Origin: Nocardioides litoris
Lineage (GTDB): Bacteria > Actinomycetota > Actinomycetes > Propionibacteriales > Nocardioidaceae
Direction: 5' to 3'
Length of the DNA stretch: 64,000 bases
NCBI RefSeq assembly: GCF_006346315.1
Contig: NZ_VDMR01000004.1
Span: 62,001-126,000 of the forward strand
Each line of letters begins with the position of its first letter. Position 1 is the first letter of the stretch. The translations under genes were made by a program, and so were the position numbers. The notes beneath the pieces were generated by a model. It was given only the letters and a program-made list of their open reading frames with translations. It was not told where the DNA came from and did not search any database. Of the stretch, positions 1 to 7,777 are shown piece after piece.

Positions 1-1425
1 GTTGTTCGACGTCACCGAGGTGCACACGAACTCGACCGCGCCGGTGCCGCCGAGCGGGTAGTTGCCGGCGTCGTAGGGCACCTCGGCGGCCCACCCGGAG
101 TGGATGTCGCCGGTGACGAACAGCGCGTTCTGCACGTGGTGGTCCTTGATGTGGCGCAGCACCTCGGCCCGGTCGGCGGTGTAGCCGTCCCACTGGTCGA
201 CGTTGTAGGGCACGCCGTCCGCCGGCAGCAGCCCGGTGACCTCGTTGACCGCGCCGACGATCGCCGACGGCAGCTGGGCGAAGGTGACGGGTGAGATCAT
301 CACCGGGTTGCCGATGACCTTCCAGAACGGCGCGGGCCGCGACAGCGACTGCTTGAGCCAGCGCATCTGCGCGTCGCCGGTGATGGTGGCGGCGGGGTCG
401 TTGATCTCGCGTGCCGCCGTCGGCCCGCTCGGCTGCCGGGTCCGGTAGGTGCGCAGGTCGAGCATGCTGATCTCGGCCAGCCGACCGAACGTGAGCCGGC
501 GGAAGAGCCGGTCGCCGTCGCCAAGCCGTGCGGTGCCGTCCATCCGCACCGGCATCCACTCGTCGTATGCGCGGTGGGCGCGGGCCCGGCGACGGAGGTA
601 GTCGCCCTCGGCCGCCTGGTGGTTCTCCGCGCCGCCGCGCCACTGGTCGTTGGTGACCTCGTGGTCGTCCCAGGTGATCACCCACGGGTACTTCGCGTGC
701 AGCGCCTGCAGGTCGGGATCGGTCTTGTACTGCGCGTGGCGGCGGCGGTGGTCCTCGAGCGAGACCATCTCGCGGGCCGGGTCGTGGCGGCGGATGTCGC
801 GGTCGGACTGGCCGTAGCCGTACTCGCCCGGTGCGTACTCGTAGAGGTAGTCGCCCAGGTGCAGCACGGCGTGCAGGTCGTTGCGCGCGGCCAGGCCGCG
901 GTAGGCCGCGAAGTAGCCCGCCTGCCAGTTGGTGCACGACACGACCCCGAAGCGCAGGTTGGTCGGGCGGGCCTTGGCTGCCGGGGCGGTGCGGGTGCGG
1001 CCGACGCGGCTGCGGGCGCCGCGATAGGTGAAGCGGTAGTAGTACCAGGTGGCCGGCTTCAGCCCGGTCACGTCGAGCTTGACGGTATGGTCGCGGTGGG
1101 CGCCGGTGACCACCTGGCCGCGGCGGACGACGCGACGGAAGTCCTTGCGGGTCGAGACCTCCCACCGCACGCGTGCCGCGGGCCCCGTGCCGGAGCCCGG
1201 GGTGGCGGCCGCGGTCGGGGTCACCCGGGTCCACAGCACGACCCGGTCGGGCATCGGGTCGCCGGAAGCGACGCCGTGGCGGAAGAAGCGGGCGCCCGCT
1301 CCAGCGGCGTCGGCCGGCGTCGCGTCGACGGTCGTGGCGAGGGTGGTGAGGGCAGCGCCGGCCGAGCCGGTCGCGAGGACCGTACGGCGGCGTACGCCGG
1401 TGGTGGCGCCGGTGGTGGTGGTCAC
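1..1425 (-). CDS. phoD: PhoD-family alkaline phosphatase/phosphodiesterase (3' end cut by window edge)
   Basis: Secreted metallophosphatase that releases phosphate from phosphoesters. The GTG start at 1425 gives an N-terminus with a Tat-type signal (VRRRTVLATG) followed by a short Ala/Thr-rich stretch. The PhoD N-terminal domain follows, beginning HGVASGDPMPDRVVLWTRV. The metallophosphatase core shows HLGDYLYEY from about residue 189, WDDHE at about 252 and GDIHSGW at about 439; these carry the expected metal ligands. Frame stays open to base 1, where it reads TSNN, so only the C-terminal end is missing (475 of roughly 520 residues seen). It lies 97 bp downstream of lexA on the same strand, behind a hairpin, so it is probably a separate unit. 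No Pho box was recognised. Confidence 0.9.
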   Translation of the reverse strand, partial: MTTTTGATTGVRRRTVLATGSAGAALTTLATTVDATPADAAGAGARFFRHGVASGDPMPDRVVLWTRVTPTAAATPGSGTGPAARVRWEVSTRKDFRRVVRRGQVVTGAHRDHTVKLDVTGLKPATWYYYRFTYRGARSRVGRTRTAPAAKARPTNLRFGVVSCTNWQAGYFAAYRGLAARNDLHAVLHLGDYLYEYAPGEYGYGQSDRDIRRHDPAREMVSLEDHRRRHAQYKTDPDLQALHAKYPWVITWDDHEVTNDQWRGGAENHQAAEGDYLRRRARAHRAYDEWMPVRMDGTARLGDGDRLFRRLTFGRLAEISMLDLRTYRTRQPSGPTAAREINDPAATITGDAQMRWLKQSLSRPAPFWKVIGNPVMISPVTFAQLPSAIVGAVNEVTGLLPADGVPYNVDQWDGYTADRAEVLRHIKDHHVQNALFVTGDIHSGWAAEVPYDAGNYPLGGTGAVEFVCTSVTSNN

Positions 1426-1440
1426 GCCAGGCCCAACGAG

Positions 1441-1475
1441 CCGGACCGCGCCGGGTGATGCCCCGGTCGGTCCGG
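1441..1475. terminator. Hairpin between lexA and phoD
   Basis: Two nested inverted repeats can fold here: GGACCG (1443-1448) with CGGTCC (1468-1473), and CCGGG (1451-1455) with CCCGG (1462-1466). There is no U-tract. It is probably a tail-less terminator of the lexA transcript or a structure in the phoD leader. Confidence 0.45.
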
Positions 1476-1522
1476 TCGCCGACTGTTCACCCGGAGTACG
1501 CCGGAGCCGTGACCTGGGTCGC

Positions 1523-2293
1523 TCAGACCTTGCGGAGCACCGCGGTGACGACGCCGAGGATCGTGGCGTGGGTGCCGTCGATGGGGTCGAAGGCGGGGTT
1601 GTGGGGCAGCAGCCAGACCTGGCCGTCCTTGCGCTGCAGGGTCTTGACCGTCGCCTCGCCGTCGATCATGGCCGCCACGATCTCGCCGTTGCTGGCGGTC
1701 TGCTCCTGCCGGACCACGACGTAGTCGCCGTCGCAGATCGCGGCCTCGATCATCGACTCCCCGGAGACCTCGAGCAGGAACAGCTGGCCGTCGCCGACCA
1801 GCTGCTGCGGCAGCGGGAAGACGGCCTCGAGGTTCTGCTCGGCCAGGATCGGCCCACCGGCGGCGATGCGGCCGAGCAGGGGCACGTTGACCGGGGGCAC
1901 GGCGACGTCACCGATGCCGGTCTCGTCGTAGGAGGTCTCCTCGGCGCTGCTGATCGAGCGTCGGGCCGCCATCACCTCGGGCAGGAACACCTCGAGCGCG
2001 CGCGGCCGGTTGGGGTCGCGCTTGAGGTAGCCCTTCTGCTCCAGCACGCGCAGCTGGTGGGCCACGCTCGAGGTGCTGGTGAGCCCCACCGCCTCGCCGA
2101 TCTCGCGCATGCTGGGCGGGTAGCCCCGGTGCTCGATGCTGTCCTTGATGTGCGAGAGCACGCGCTGCTGGCGCGGCGTCAGGCCGGTGGCGTCGGCCGG
2201 GCCGTCGGGCAGCTCGCTGACCTTGCTGCTCGCCTTGCTGCTGGCCTTGCTGCTGGCCTGGCGGGGGGCGCGGGTGCGGGGCGTGTCTGGCAT
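1523..2293 (-). CDS. lexA: LexA repressor, SOS regulator
   Basis: Represses DNA-damage genes and inactivates itself by self-cleavage when RecA filaments form. The start is ATG 2293, not the longer open frame, because a -10 hexamer (GACCCT, 2305-2300 on the minus strand) lies 6 bases upstream. The product is 256 residues. A low-complexity [11 protein letters not shown] linker precedes the winged-helix domain ([16 protein letters not shown]; recognition helix around [20 protein letters not shown]). The S24 peptidase domain shows the Ala145-Gly146 cleavage bond in RIAAGGP, catalytic Ser180 in GESM and Lys217 in EATVK. An SOS box overlaps its -35, so autoregulation is expected. Confidence 0.97.
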   Translation of the reverse strand: MPDTPRTRAPRQASSKASSKASSKVSELPDGPADATGLTPRQQRVLSHIKDSIEHRGYPPSMREIGEAVGLTSTSSVAHQLRVLEQKGYLKRDPNRPRALEVFLPEVMAARRSISSAEETSYDETGIGDVAVPPVNVPLLGRIAAGGPILAEQNLEAVFPLPQQLVGDGQLFLLEVSGESMIEAAICDGDYVVVRQEQTASNGEIVAAMIDGEATVKTLQRKDGQVWLLPHNPAFDPIDGTHATILGVVTAVLRKV

Positions 2294-2299
2294 GCGAGC

Positions 2300-2340
2300 A
2301 GGGTCGCACCACCCGCCGACGATTTCAAACACCTGTTCGA
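2300..2340 (-). promoter_or_regulatory. lexA promoter with SOS box
   Basis: Reading the minus strand, TTGAAA (2328-2323), a 17-base spacer and GACCCT (2305-2300) form a promoter, with the lexA ATG 6 bases after the -10. A 16-base SOS box, TCAAACACCTGTTCGA (2325-2340), differs by two bases from the palindrome TCGAACACATGTTCGA and covers the -35. LexA bound here would block its own transcription. Confidence 0.85.
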
Positions 2341-2379
2341 ACCGCGTGTCGCGGGAGCCCCCACTGCCACGATGGCCCG

Positions 2380-3189
2380 GTGAGCTCCTCCACCTCCCGC
2401 ACCTCCGCCGTCGTGACCGGCGCCGCCCGTGGCATCGGCCGCGCCGTCGCGGTCCGGCTCCTCGCCGCCGGCCACGACGTCGTCGTGACCGACCTCGACC
2501 CCGACGCGGTGGCCGCGACCGCCGCCGAGATCGGCGCCACCGGCGTCGCGCAGGACGTGCGCGACCCCGGGTCCCACCGCGCGGTCGCCGCCGCGGCCGT
2601 GGCGCGTGCGCCGCTGGGCGTCTGGGTCAACAACGCCGGCGTCGGCTTCGACGGCGACCTGGCCGAGCTCCCCGACGAGCAGGTCCGGGCGCTGGTGGAG
2701 GTCAACCTCCTGGGCACGCTGTGGGGCATGCGCGCCGCGCTGGCGGCGTACGCCGCGGCCCCGGGCGGGCGCGGCGAGGTCGTCAACGTCGCCTCGCTCT
2801 CCGGCCTCGGGCCGGTGCCGGGCCTGTCGGTGTACGCCGCCACCAAGGCCGCGGTCGTGTCGATCACGACCTCGGTGGCGCTCGAGGCACCCGAGGGGGT
2901 CGGGGTGCACGCGGTGCTGCCCGACGGGGTGGCAACGCCGATGGTCGAGGCCATGCACGGCGGCACGGGGCAGCGGCTGGTCGAGTCCGGCGGACGGCTG
3001 CTCACGACCGAGGAGATCGCCGAGGCCGTGCTCGGGCTGGTCGGCTCGCGCCGGGTGCTGCGCACCGTCCCGGGCTGGCGCGGGGCCGCGATGCGAGCCG
3101 GCGCGCTCGTGCCCTCGGCCGCCGGCCCGGCGATGGCGCTGTTCGAGGCGCAGGGTCGCAGGCGGGCGCAGCGGCGCTCGACGTCGTAG
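2380..3189 (+). CDS. Short-chain dehydrogenase/reductase
   Basis: Classical SDR of 269 residues. It has the Rossmann glycine motif TGAARGIG near residue 13, NNAG near 85, the catalytic serine in VASLSG and the YAATK active-site pair. The Asp in VVTDLD after beta-2 favours NAD(H). The GTG start is supported by a -10-like CACGAT ending 6 bases upstream. It is divergent from lexA (86 bp apart), and its stop codon overlaps the first of the SOS-like boxes upstream of the LysM gene. Substrate cannot be told from sequence. An Arg-rich C-terminal tail (about 15 residues) follows the fold. Confidence 0.85.
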   Translation: MSSSTSRTSAVVTGAARGIGRAVAVRLLAAGHDVVVTDLDPDAVAATAAEIGATGVAQDVRDPGSHRAVAAAAVARAPLGVWVNNAGVGFDGDLAELPDEQVRALVEVNLLGTLWGMRAALAAYAAAPGGRGEVVNVASLSGLGPVPGLSVYAATKAAVVSITTSVALEAPEGVGVHAVLPDGVATPMVEAMHGGTGQRLVESGGRLLTTEEIAEAVLGLVGSRRVLRTVPGWRGAAMRAGALVPSAAGPAMALFEAQGRRRAQRRSTS

Positions 3190-3255
3190 AACACATGTTC
3201 GCCTAGGGGGTTGCGCTCGTTCGAACACCTGATCTAGTCTCGCTCATGTGTTCGA
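3187..3255 (+). promoter_or_regulatory. Promoter of the LysM gene with a cluster of SOS-like boxes
   Basis: Three sites resemble the palindrome TCGAACACATGTTCGA. They are TAGAACACATGTTCGC (3187-3202, strong), TCGAACACCTGATCTA (3221-3236, one perfect half) and TCGCTCATGTGTTCGA (3240-3255, one perfect half). A promoter TTGCGC (3211-3216), 18 bases, TAGTCT (3235-3240) lies among them, so LexA could cover the promoter. The first box includes the stop codon of the upstream SDR. Confidence 0.75.
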
Positions 3256-3337
3256 ACCGGCTGAGGCCGGACCCGTTCTGTCGGTGGTCACCACTAGACA
3301 TCGGGATCGACCGCTCCACTTCCCCAGGAGGCACCTC

Positions 3338-3652
3338 ATGAGCACCGCCACGCACGTCCCCGTCTACCGGCTGACCCGCCGCGGCCGCATCGTGGTGTTC
3401 CTGCTCGCCGTCCTGCTCCTCGCCGCCGCGGCGCTCGCGCTGGCCGGCGGTTCGGTCGCCACGAGCGAGGCCGAGGCCACCGAGACCGTCGTGGTGCTGC
3501 CGGGCGACACCCTGTGGTCCATCGCCAGCGACGTCGTCTCCGACCAGGGCGGCCGCGACGTGCGCGACACCGTCGACCACCTGGTGCAGCTCAACGACCT
3601 CGACACCAAGGTCCTCGCAGCCGGCCAGCACCTCGAGGTGCCCGCCGCCTGA
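3338..3652 (+). CDS. SOS-controlled LysM membrane protein (Rv2719c-like)
   Basis: A 104-residue protein with a short cytoplasmic N-terminus, one membrane span (IVVFLLAVLLLAAAALAL) and an extracytoplasmic LysM domain beginning VVVLPGDTLWSIAS, which binds peptidoglycan. ATG 3338 was chosen because AGGAGG lies 7 bases upstream; the open frame extends further 5'. In mycobacteria the lexA-neighbouring LysM gene (Rv2719c) is damage-induced and restrains cell division. The same position, size and SOS boxes suggest the same role here, which is inference. A hairpin (3702-3748) follows. Confidence 0.85.
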   Translation: MSTATHVPVYRLTRRGRIVVFLLAVLLLAAAALALAGGSVATSEAEATETVVVLPGDTLWSIASDVVSDQGGRDVRDTVDHLVQLNDLDTKVLAAGQHLEVPAA

Positions 3653-3701
3653 CCCACCGACTTCGTCCGCCGCCTCGACCCCGGCGGGCGAAACACCAAG
3701 G

Positions 3702-3748
3702 GACCGCCGGGTGCGGAGCTGAGGGAAGACAGCTCTCGCCCGGCGGTC
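3702..3748. terminator. Two-stage hairpin downstream of the LysM gene
   Basis: GACCGCCGGG (3702-3711) pairs with CCCGGCGGTC (3739-3748), and inside it GAGCT (3716-3720) pairs with AGCTC (3731-3735). No U-tract follows. It sits between convergent genes and is a likely bidirectional terminator. Confidence 0.6.
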
Positions 3749-3767
3749 TCGGCGTTCCCGGGCTCGC

Positions 3768-3813
3768 CCACGGTGGTCGAGGAGGGCCGCCTGGCGGCCC
3801 CTCGCGGGACCAC
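3768..3813. repeat. Dispersed CCACGGTGGTCGAGGA palindromic repeat, copy 1
   Basis: Starts CCACGGTGGTCGAGGAGGG, continues through a GGGCCGCC-TG-GGCGGCCC type hairpin and ends GGGACCAC. Related copies lie at 39721-39800, 47168-47239 and 50941-51200. It is intergenic, between convergent genes. Confidence 0.7.
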
Positions 3814-3842
3814 GCGACCGCAGCCGCTCAATAGGGCCTGAC

Positions 3843-4388
3843 CTACAGGTCGGACCACCAGGCGCGCAGCTCCGACAGGTCGGTCAGGTCCCGCGGGTCC
3901 TCGCCGGCGGCGGTGACGACCACGACCGCACCGATGGTCAGCACCACGGCCACGACGAGCAGCACCGCCAGCAGCACGAGGTAGTCCTGCCACGGCGCGC
4001 GCCCGGTCTGCAGCGTCACGTGCGCCCGGTGCTTGGCCCGGGCCGACCGCGCCGCCGCGGCGGCACTGCCGGACCGCACGGTCGCGGTCCAGCCGCACGC
4101 ACACCCGACGTAGCGCGACCAGCGTCGGCCGTGCGCCGTGGCGGCACTGACCGAGCGCGGGTGCCGGTAGCGGGCCGCCGCCCGGGGGCGCAGCCTCGCC
4201 GAGGGCGACTGCCGCGGGTGCGCCTGGAGCAGGTGGTCGAGCCGCTCCCGGGCGGCCTCGGCCAGTGCGAGCGGCTCGCGGTCGCCGTACGCCGTGCCCT
4301 GCCAGCCGCAGTCGCACGAGCACGTCGCGTGGAAGCCGTCGCGGTCGACGATCGCCGCGGTCACGCTCACGTCGTACTTGGTCGACAC
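3843..4388 (-). CDS. Hypothetical protein with Cys-rich motifs and a C-terminal membrane anchor
   Basis: 181 residues with no family recognised. Two short Cys clusters are spaced through the soluble part: CSCDCGW at about residue 23 and CACGWTA at about 95. They look like degenerate zinc-binding or repeat motifs. One strong membrane span follows (LVLLAVLLVVAVVLTIGAVVVV, given here only for orientation), then about 20 acidic residues. The GTG start has GGAGG 6 bases upstream. It is the last gene of a minus-strand run below nupC but is separated from it by about 110 bp. Confidence 0.6.
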   Translation of the reverse strand: MSTKYDVSVTAAIVDRDGFHATCSCDCGWQGTAYGDREPLALAEAARERLDHLLQAHPRQSPSARLRPRAAARYRHPRSVSAATAHGRRWSRYVGCACGWTATVRSGSAAAAARSARAKHRAHVTLQTGRAPWQDYLVLLAVLLVVAVVLTIGAVVVVTAAGEDPRDLTDLSELRAWWSDL

Positions 4389-4499
4389 GGGGCACCTCCG
4401 CCGGGGGCGACCGCGGCGCCTCGTCGCGCCTGGTCAGCGGCAGGATAGGACGCCGTACGCGCGCCCGTCAGCAGTTCGTCGCCGCGGTCTTGCGCAGCA

Positions 4500-4859
4500 T
4501 CAGCGCGCCGCTCGCCGCCCGCCGGGCGGCGGGGGAGGGGCGTCGCCGTCCTCGGACGGGTCCGGGGCCTGCGACGGCGGGGGTCCGGTCAGGCCGACCA
4601 CCCGGCTGATCCGGGCGATGAGGACCAGGGCGAGGAACAGGCAGACCACGGCTCCGAGGGCGGCGACGAGCAGGAACCACCACGCCGTCTCGTCGCCGTT
4701 GCGGGCCGAGCTGCCGAAGTCGATGGCCGCCCACACCAAGTAGCCCCAGGCCACGAACGAGGCGGTCACGCCGAGCGCGAGCACCAGCAAGACCGGCCGG
4801 AACCGGCGCTTCGGGCGCGACCCGGCCCGCTTGCCCGCCGATCGCTTGCCCGCTGCCAC
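4500..4859 (-). CDS. Small two-span membrane protein downstream of nupC
   Basis: 119 residues from GTG 4859. The first dozen or so residues are Lys/Arg rich (GKRSAGKRAGSRPKRR). Two membrane spans follow (about residues 18-36 and 52-72), then a Pro/Asp-rich tail ending PPPPPGGRRAAR. A -10-like GATGAT ends 6 bases before the GTG. The gene begins 38 bp after the nupC stop on the same strand. The open frame runs on upstream into nupC, so the start choice matters; the basic N-terminus and the -10 support this one. Function unknown. Confidence 0.65.
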   Translation of the reverse strand: MAAGKRSAGKRAGSRPKRRFRPVLLVLALGVTASFVAWGYLVWAAIDFGSSARNGDETAWWFLLVAALGAVVCLFLALVLIARISRVVGLTGPPPSQAPDPSEDGDAPPPPPGGRRAAR

Positions 4860-4897
4860 GGGCCCATCATCGCTGATGGACGAAGCGGAGGTGAGCG

Positions 4898-6157
4898 CTA
4901 CAAGCTGATGACGACCCCGGCGACCGCGGCGTTGGCCAGGTTGGCCAGGCTGCCGGCCAGCAGCGCGCGCAGGCCGAGCCGGGCCACCTCGGCCCGCCGC
5001 TGCGGGGCGAGGGTGCCGAGCGCGCCGATCTGGATGGCGATGGAGGAGAAGTTGGCGAACCCGGCCAGCGCGAAGGTCACCACCGCCACGGTCACGGGGG
5101 AGAGCGAGTCGACGTTCGGGCCGAAGTCGGCGTAGGCGACGAACTCGTTGAGCACCGTCTTCTGCCCGATCCAGGAGCCGGCCTCGACGGCCTCGGACCA
5201 CGGGACGCCGAGCAGCCACGCCAGCGGGGCCACGGCCCAGCCGAGGATGCGCTCGAAGGTCAGGTCGTCGACCCCGAACCACCCGCCGACCGAGCCCAGG
5301 ATGCCGTTGGCCAGCGCGATGAGGGCGACGAAGGCGATGAGCAGCGCGCCGACCGTGACGGCGATGCGTCCGCCGGCGAGGGCGCCCCGGCCGATGGCGT
5401 CGATGACGTTGGCCGATTCCTCGTCACGCACCTGCCGCACGTCGACCTCGTCGTCGCGCCCGGCCTCGTCGTCCTCGTGCTCGGAGTCGTCCGGTCCAGC
5501 ACCGTCGGGCCACATCAGCTTGGCGACCATCAGCGAGGCGGGGGCGTTCATGACGGTGGCCGCGAGCAGGTACTCCAGCGGTGCGCCGAGCAGGGAGTAG
5601 CCCACGAGCGTGGACCCGGCGGCCGCGGCGAACCCCGCGGCCATGATGGTGAACAGCTCGCTGCGGCGCAGCCGGTCGAGGTAGCCCTGGACCATCAGCG
5701 GGGCCTCGGACTGGCCCAGGAAGATCACCGTGCCGGCGTACATCGACTCCACCTTGCCGATGCCGAGCAGCCGCGCGAGCGCGCCGCCGACGAGGTAGGT
5801 CGCCCACTGCACGACGCGCAGGTAGTACAGCAGCCCGATCAGTGCGCCGAGGAAGACGATGACCGGCAGCACCTGGAGCGCGAAGATCGTCTGGTTCTCC
5901 CCACCGGCCTCCAGGAGCGGTCCGAAGAGGAACGACGTGCCCTCGTCGGCGTACCCGATGAGCGACTCCACGCGCGCCGAGACCCAGCCCAGGGCCCGCT
6001 CGCCCGGCCCCCAGCGGAGCACGAGGAGCGCGAAGCCGACCTGCAGCGCCAGGGCCACGCCGACCGTGCGCCAGGCGACGCCGCGGCGGTCGCGCGAGAC
6101 CGCCCACGCGATCAGCAGCAGGAGGGCGAGACCGAGCACGCCGCGCAGGTCGGCCAT
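4898..6157 (-). CDS. nupC: Concentrative nucleoside transporter (CNT/NupC family)
   Basis: Cation-coupled nucleoside importer of the inner membrane, 419 residues, about the usual family length. The N-terminal part carries two spans. The core shows GENQTIFALQVLPVIVFLGA and GQSEAPLMVQGYL, typical of CNT re-entrant loops, and QKTVLNEFVAY plus GFANFSSIAIQIG in the C-terminal half. ATG 6157 is preceded by CACACT at 6-base spacing, which excludes the 53-residue upstream extension of the frame. A charged acidic loop (EHEDDEAGRDDEVDVRQVRD) is an insertion near residue 225. It is divergent from the Mug-like gene; purine or pyrimidine preference cannot be told. Confidence 0.9.
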   Translation of the reverse strand: MADLRGVLGLALLLLIAWAVSRDRRGVAWRTVGVALALQVGFALLVLRWGPGERALGWVSARVESLIGYADEGTSFLFGPLLEAGGENQTIFALQVLPVIVFLGALIGLLYYLRVVQWATYLVGGALARLLGIGKVESMYAGTVIFLGQSEAPLMVQGYLDRLRRSELFTIMAAGFAAAAGSTLVGYSLLGAPLEYLLAATVMNAPASLMVAKLMWPDGAGPDDSEHEDDEAGRDDEVDVRQVRDEESANVIDAIGRGALAGGRIAVTVGALLIAFVALIALANGILGSVGGWFGVDDLTFERILGWAVAPLAWLLGVPWSEAVEAGSWIGQKTVLNEFVAYADFGPNVDSLSPVTVAVVTFALAGFANFSSIAIQIGALGTLAPQRRAEVARLGLRALLAGSLANLANAAVAGVVISL

Positions 6158-6242
6158 GGCGTGAGTGTGTCGCCGCCCCCACGAGCCGTCCCCACCTACC
6201 GGGGTGGCGGGGCGAGCCCGCCCGCCGGTGAGACTGGGCGGC

Positions 6243-6770
6243 GTGGTGGTCCTGCCCGACATCGTGGCGCCCGACCCGGTCGTCGTGTTCTGCGGCCTCG
6301 CCGGTGCGGAGAGCACGAAGGAGCGCGACCACTACTACGAGACGCCGGGCAACAGCTTCTGGGAGTCCCTGCACCTGTCCGGGTTCAGCCCGCACCTCCT
6401 GCGGCCCGAGGACGACCACCGCGTCGCCGACCTCGGCGTCGGGCTGACCGACCTGGTCGGGCACTGGGACCCGCGCTGGGTGGAGCTCGACGCGCTGGTG
6501 GCCAAGCTCGAGCAGTGGCGACCGGAGTGGCTGGCCTTCACGTCCAAGGGCGTGGCCCAGGAGGCCGCCCGGGCCGCCGGCACACGCCCGCCGCGGACGC
6601 TGGGGGCCGCTGACTGGTACCTCGCCGACGCCCAGGTCTTCGTGCTCCCGGGCGTGAGCGGGGCCAACCGCCGCAAGGACTACGACGGCCGTCCGAACCG
6701 GCTGGCCTGGTGGCGCGAGCTCGCCGCGCTCGCCGGCGTCGAACCCGCCCCGGAGCCTCCGGAGGGGTGA
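6243..6770 (+). CDS. Mug-like DNA glycosylase with an atypical active-site motif
   Basis: Likely a uracil/mismatch DNA glycosylase-fold protein of about 175 residues. The first motif reads VFCGLAGAES where Mug/TDG enzymes have GINPG, followed by TPGNSFWESLHLSGF, which matches the family. A late motif, VLPGVSGANRRKDY, matches the second active-site loop (PSG). The catalytic Asn of GINPG is absent, so it may use other chemistry (as in UDG family 6) or be non-catalytic. GTG 6243 is chosen because GAGACT ends 7 bases before it; GTG 6246 is possible. A canonical Mug is encoded at 33093-33674. Confidence 0.7.
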   Translation: MVVLPDIVAPDPVVVFCGLAGAESTKERDHYYETPGNSFWESLHLSGFSPHLLRPEDDHRVADLGVGLTDLVGHWDPRWVELDALVAKLEQWRPEWLAFTSKGVAQEAARAAGTRPPRTLGAADWYLADAQVFVLPGVSGANRRKDYDGRPNRLAWWRELAALAGVEPAPEPPEG

Positions 6771-6885
6771 GGTCCACGGGGCCGCCGACACGTCCGTCGG
6801 AGGTCGTCCCGGTCCTGCGGTCAGGCCGCTGACCTGCGGTTTCGCGGGTGGTCTGGACGGCGCCCGATCAATGTCGCTCCACAGG

Positions 6886-7032
6886 TTGCGCGCCCCTGGG
6901 CCCCCGGCGTACTGTCACCACAACATCTAGTACTTACAACGGTGTAGTTATCCACATCTAGTTCACAGCTGGAGCCGGAAGACCCACACCTCAGCGGTTG
7001 TTCTCCACAGGAAAGCCGCATTGCTCCACAGG
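6886..7032 (+). promoter_or_regulatory. nrdR-nrdJ promoter with two NrdR boxes and DnaA-box-like sites
   Basis: TTGCGC (6886-6891), 18 bases and TACTGT (6910-6915) form a promoter. Downstream, ACATCTAGT occurs at 6923-6931 and again at 6954-6962, exactly 31 bp apart (three helical turns), the known arrangement of paired NrdR boxes. TTATCCACA (6948-6956), a perfect DnaA box, overlaps the second one, and TTCTCCACA (7001-7009) is one mismatch away. CTCCACAGG occurs three times (6877, 7003, 7024). The rest of the 6771-7094 gap shows nothing else. Confidence 0.75.
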
Positions 7033-7094
7033 CCCTCCGGGGTCTCACGAGCGCGCCCTCGCCCTCTTTGCAACTGCCCCGGAAGGAGATCCTC

Positions 7095-7580
7095 GTGCAC
7101 TGCCCCTACTGCCGCAGCACCGACACGAAGGTCATCGACTCCCGGGTCGCCGACGACGGTGGCTCGATCCGCCGCCGGCGGTCCTGCCCGGCCTGCGAGA
7201 AGCGCTTCACCACCGTCGAGCTCATGCAGCTGACGGTGCTCAAGCGGTCCGGGGCCAGCGAGCCCTTCACCCGCGACAAGGCGATCGCCGGCGTCCGCAA
7301 GGCCTGCAAGGGCCGCCCGGTCACCGACGCCCAGCTGGCCTGCCTCGGCCAGGAGGTCGAGGACGCCCTGCGCCTCACCGGCGCCGCCGAGGTCAAGTCC
7401 CACGAGGTCGGGCTGGCCATCCTCGGCCCGCTGCAGCGCCTCGACGAGGTGGCCTACCTCCGCTTCGCGAGCGTCTACCGCTCCTTCGACTCGGCCGACG
7501 ACTTCATCGCCGAGATCGCGGCCATGCACGCCGACGCCCTCGCGGTCGGGCGTGCGGCCGCCCCCCAGCCCACGGGCTGA
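7095..7580 (+). CDS. nrdR: Transcriptional repressor NrdR
   Basis: ATP/dATP-sensing repressor of ribonucleotide reductase genes. 161 residues from GTG 7095, with AAGGAGA 6 bases upstream. The zinc ribbon has Cys3/Cys6 (HCPYC) and Cys31/Cys34 (SCPACEKRF), with the basic [10 protein letters not shown] segment that contacts DNA. An ATP-cone follows ([20 protein letters not shown] onward to about residue 140). The nrdJ start lies 197 bp downstream on the same strand, past a hairpin. The boxes at 6923 and 6954 predict autoregulation together with nrdJ. Confidence 0.97.
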   Translation: MHCPYCRSTDTKVIDSRVADDGGSIRRRRSCPACEKRFTTVELMQLTVLKRSGASEPFTRDKAIAGVRKACKGRPVTDAQLACLGQEVEDALRLTGAAEVKSHEVGLAILGPLQRLDEVAYLRFASVYRSFDSADDFIAEIAAMHADALAVGRAAAPQPTG

Positions 7581-7588
7581 CCAAGACC

Positions 7589-7622
7589 GCCCGGCAGGTA
7601 GTGGGGAAGCTGCCTGCCGGGC
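7589..7622 (+). terminator. Hairpin between nrdR and nrdJ
   Basis: GCCCGGCAGG (7589-7598) pairs perfectly with CCTGCCGGGC (7613-7622) around a 14-base loop, starting 9 bases after the nrdR stop. No U-tract. It may attenuate or process the nrdRJ transcript. The rest of the 7581-7777 gap is low-complexity C/A-rich sequence with an nrdJ ribosome site (AGAGGAGA, about 7764-7771). I see no B12-box of a cobalamin riboswitch. Confidence 0.5.
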
Positions 7623-7777
7623 GCACCACCTCCACCCCCACCGCCTCTCCCCCCACCACCACGCCCTCCCGACGTCCCGGGGGCTCCTCGCGAGCGCCCA
7701 GGGCTGTCGGTGGCGACCGCTTCACTGGACACCGGCACACCACACCCCGCCCGCGGGCCCCTCAGAGGAGACAGCAG

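Noticed and set aside
6877-7032. Replication origin suggested by DnaA-like boxes
   Set aside because: Only one perfect box, no AT-rich unwinding region, and no dnaA, dnaN or gyrB nearby; better read as promoter regulation.
6821-7048. A 75-residue minus-strand gene opposite the nrdR promoter
   Set aside because: Covers the regulatory region, has no start signal and no family resemblance.
7581-7777. Cobalamin riboswitch upstream of nrdJ
   Set aside because: A B12-dependent enzyme follows, but no B12-box or conserved core is visible, and the gap is only 197 bp of low-complexity sequence with a simple hairpin.
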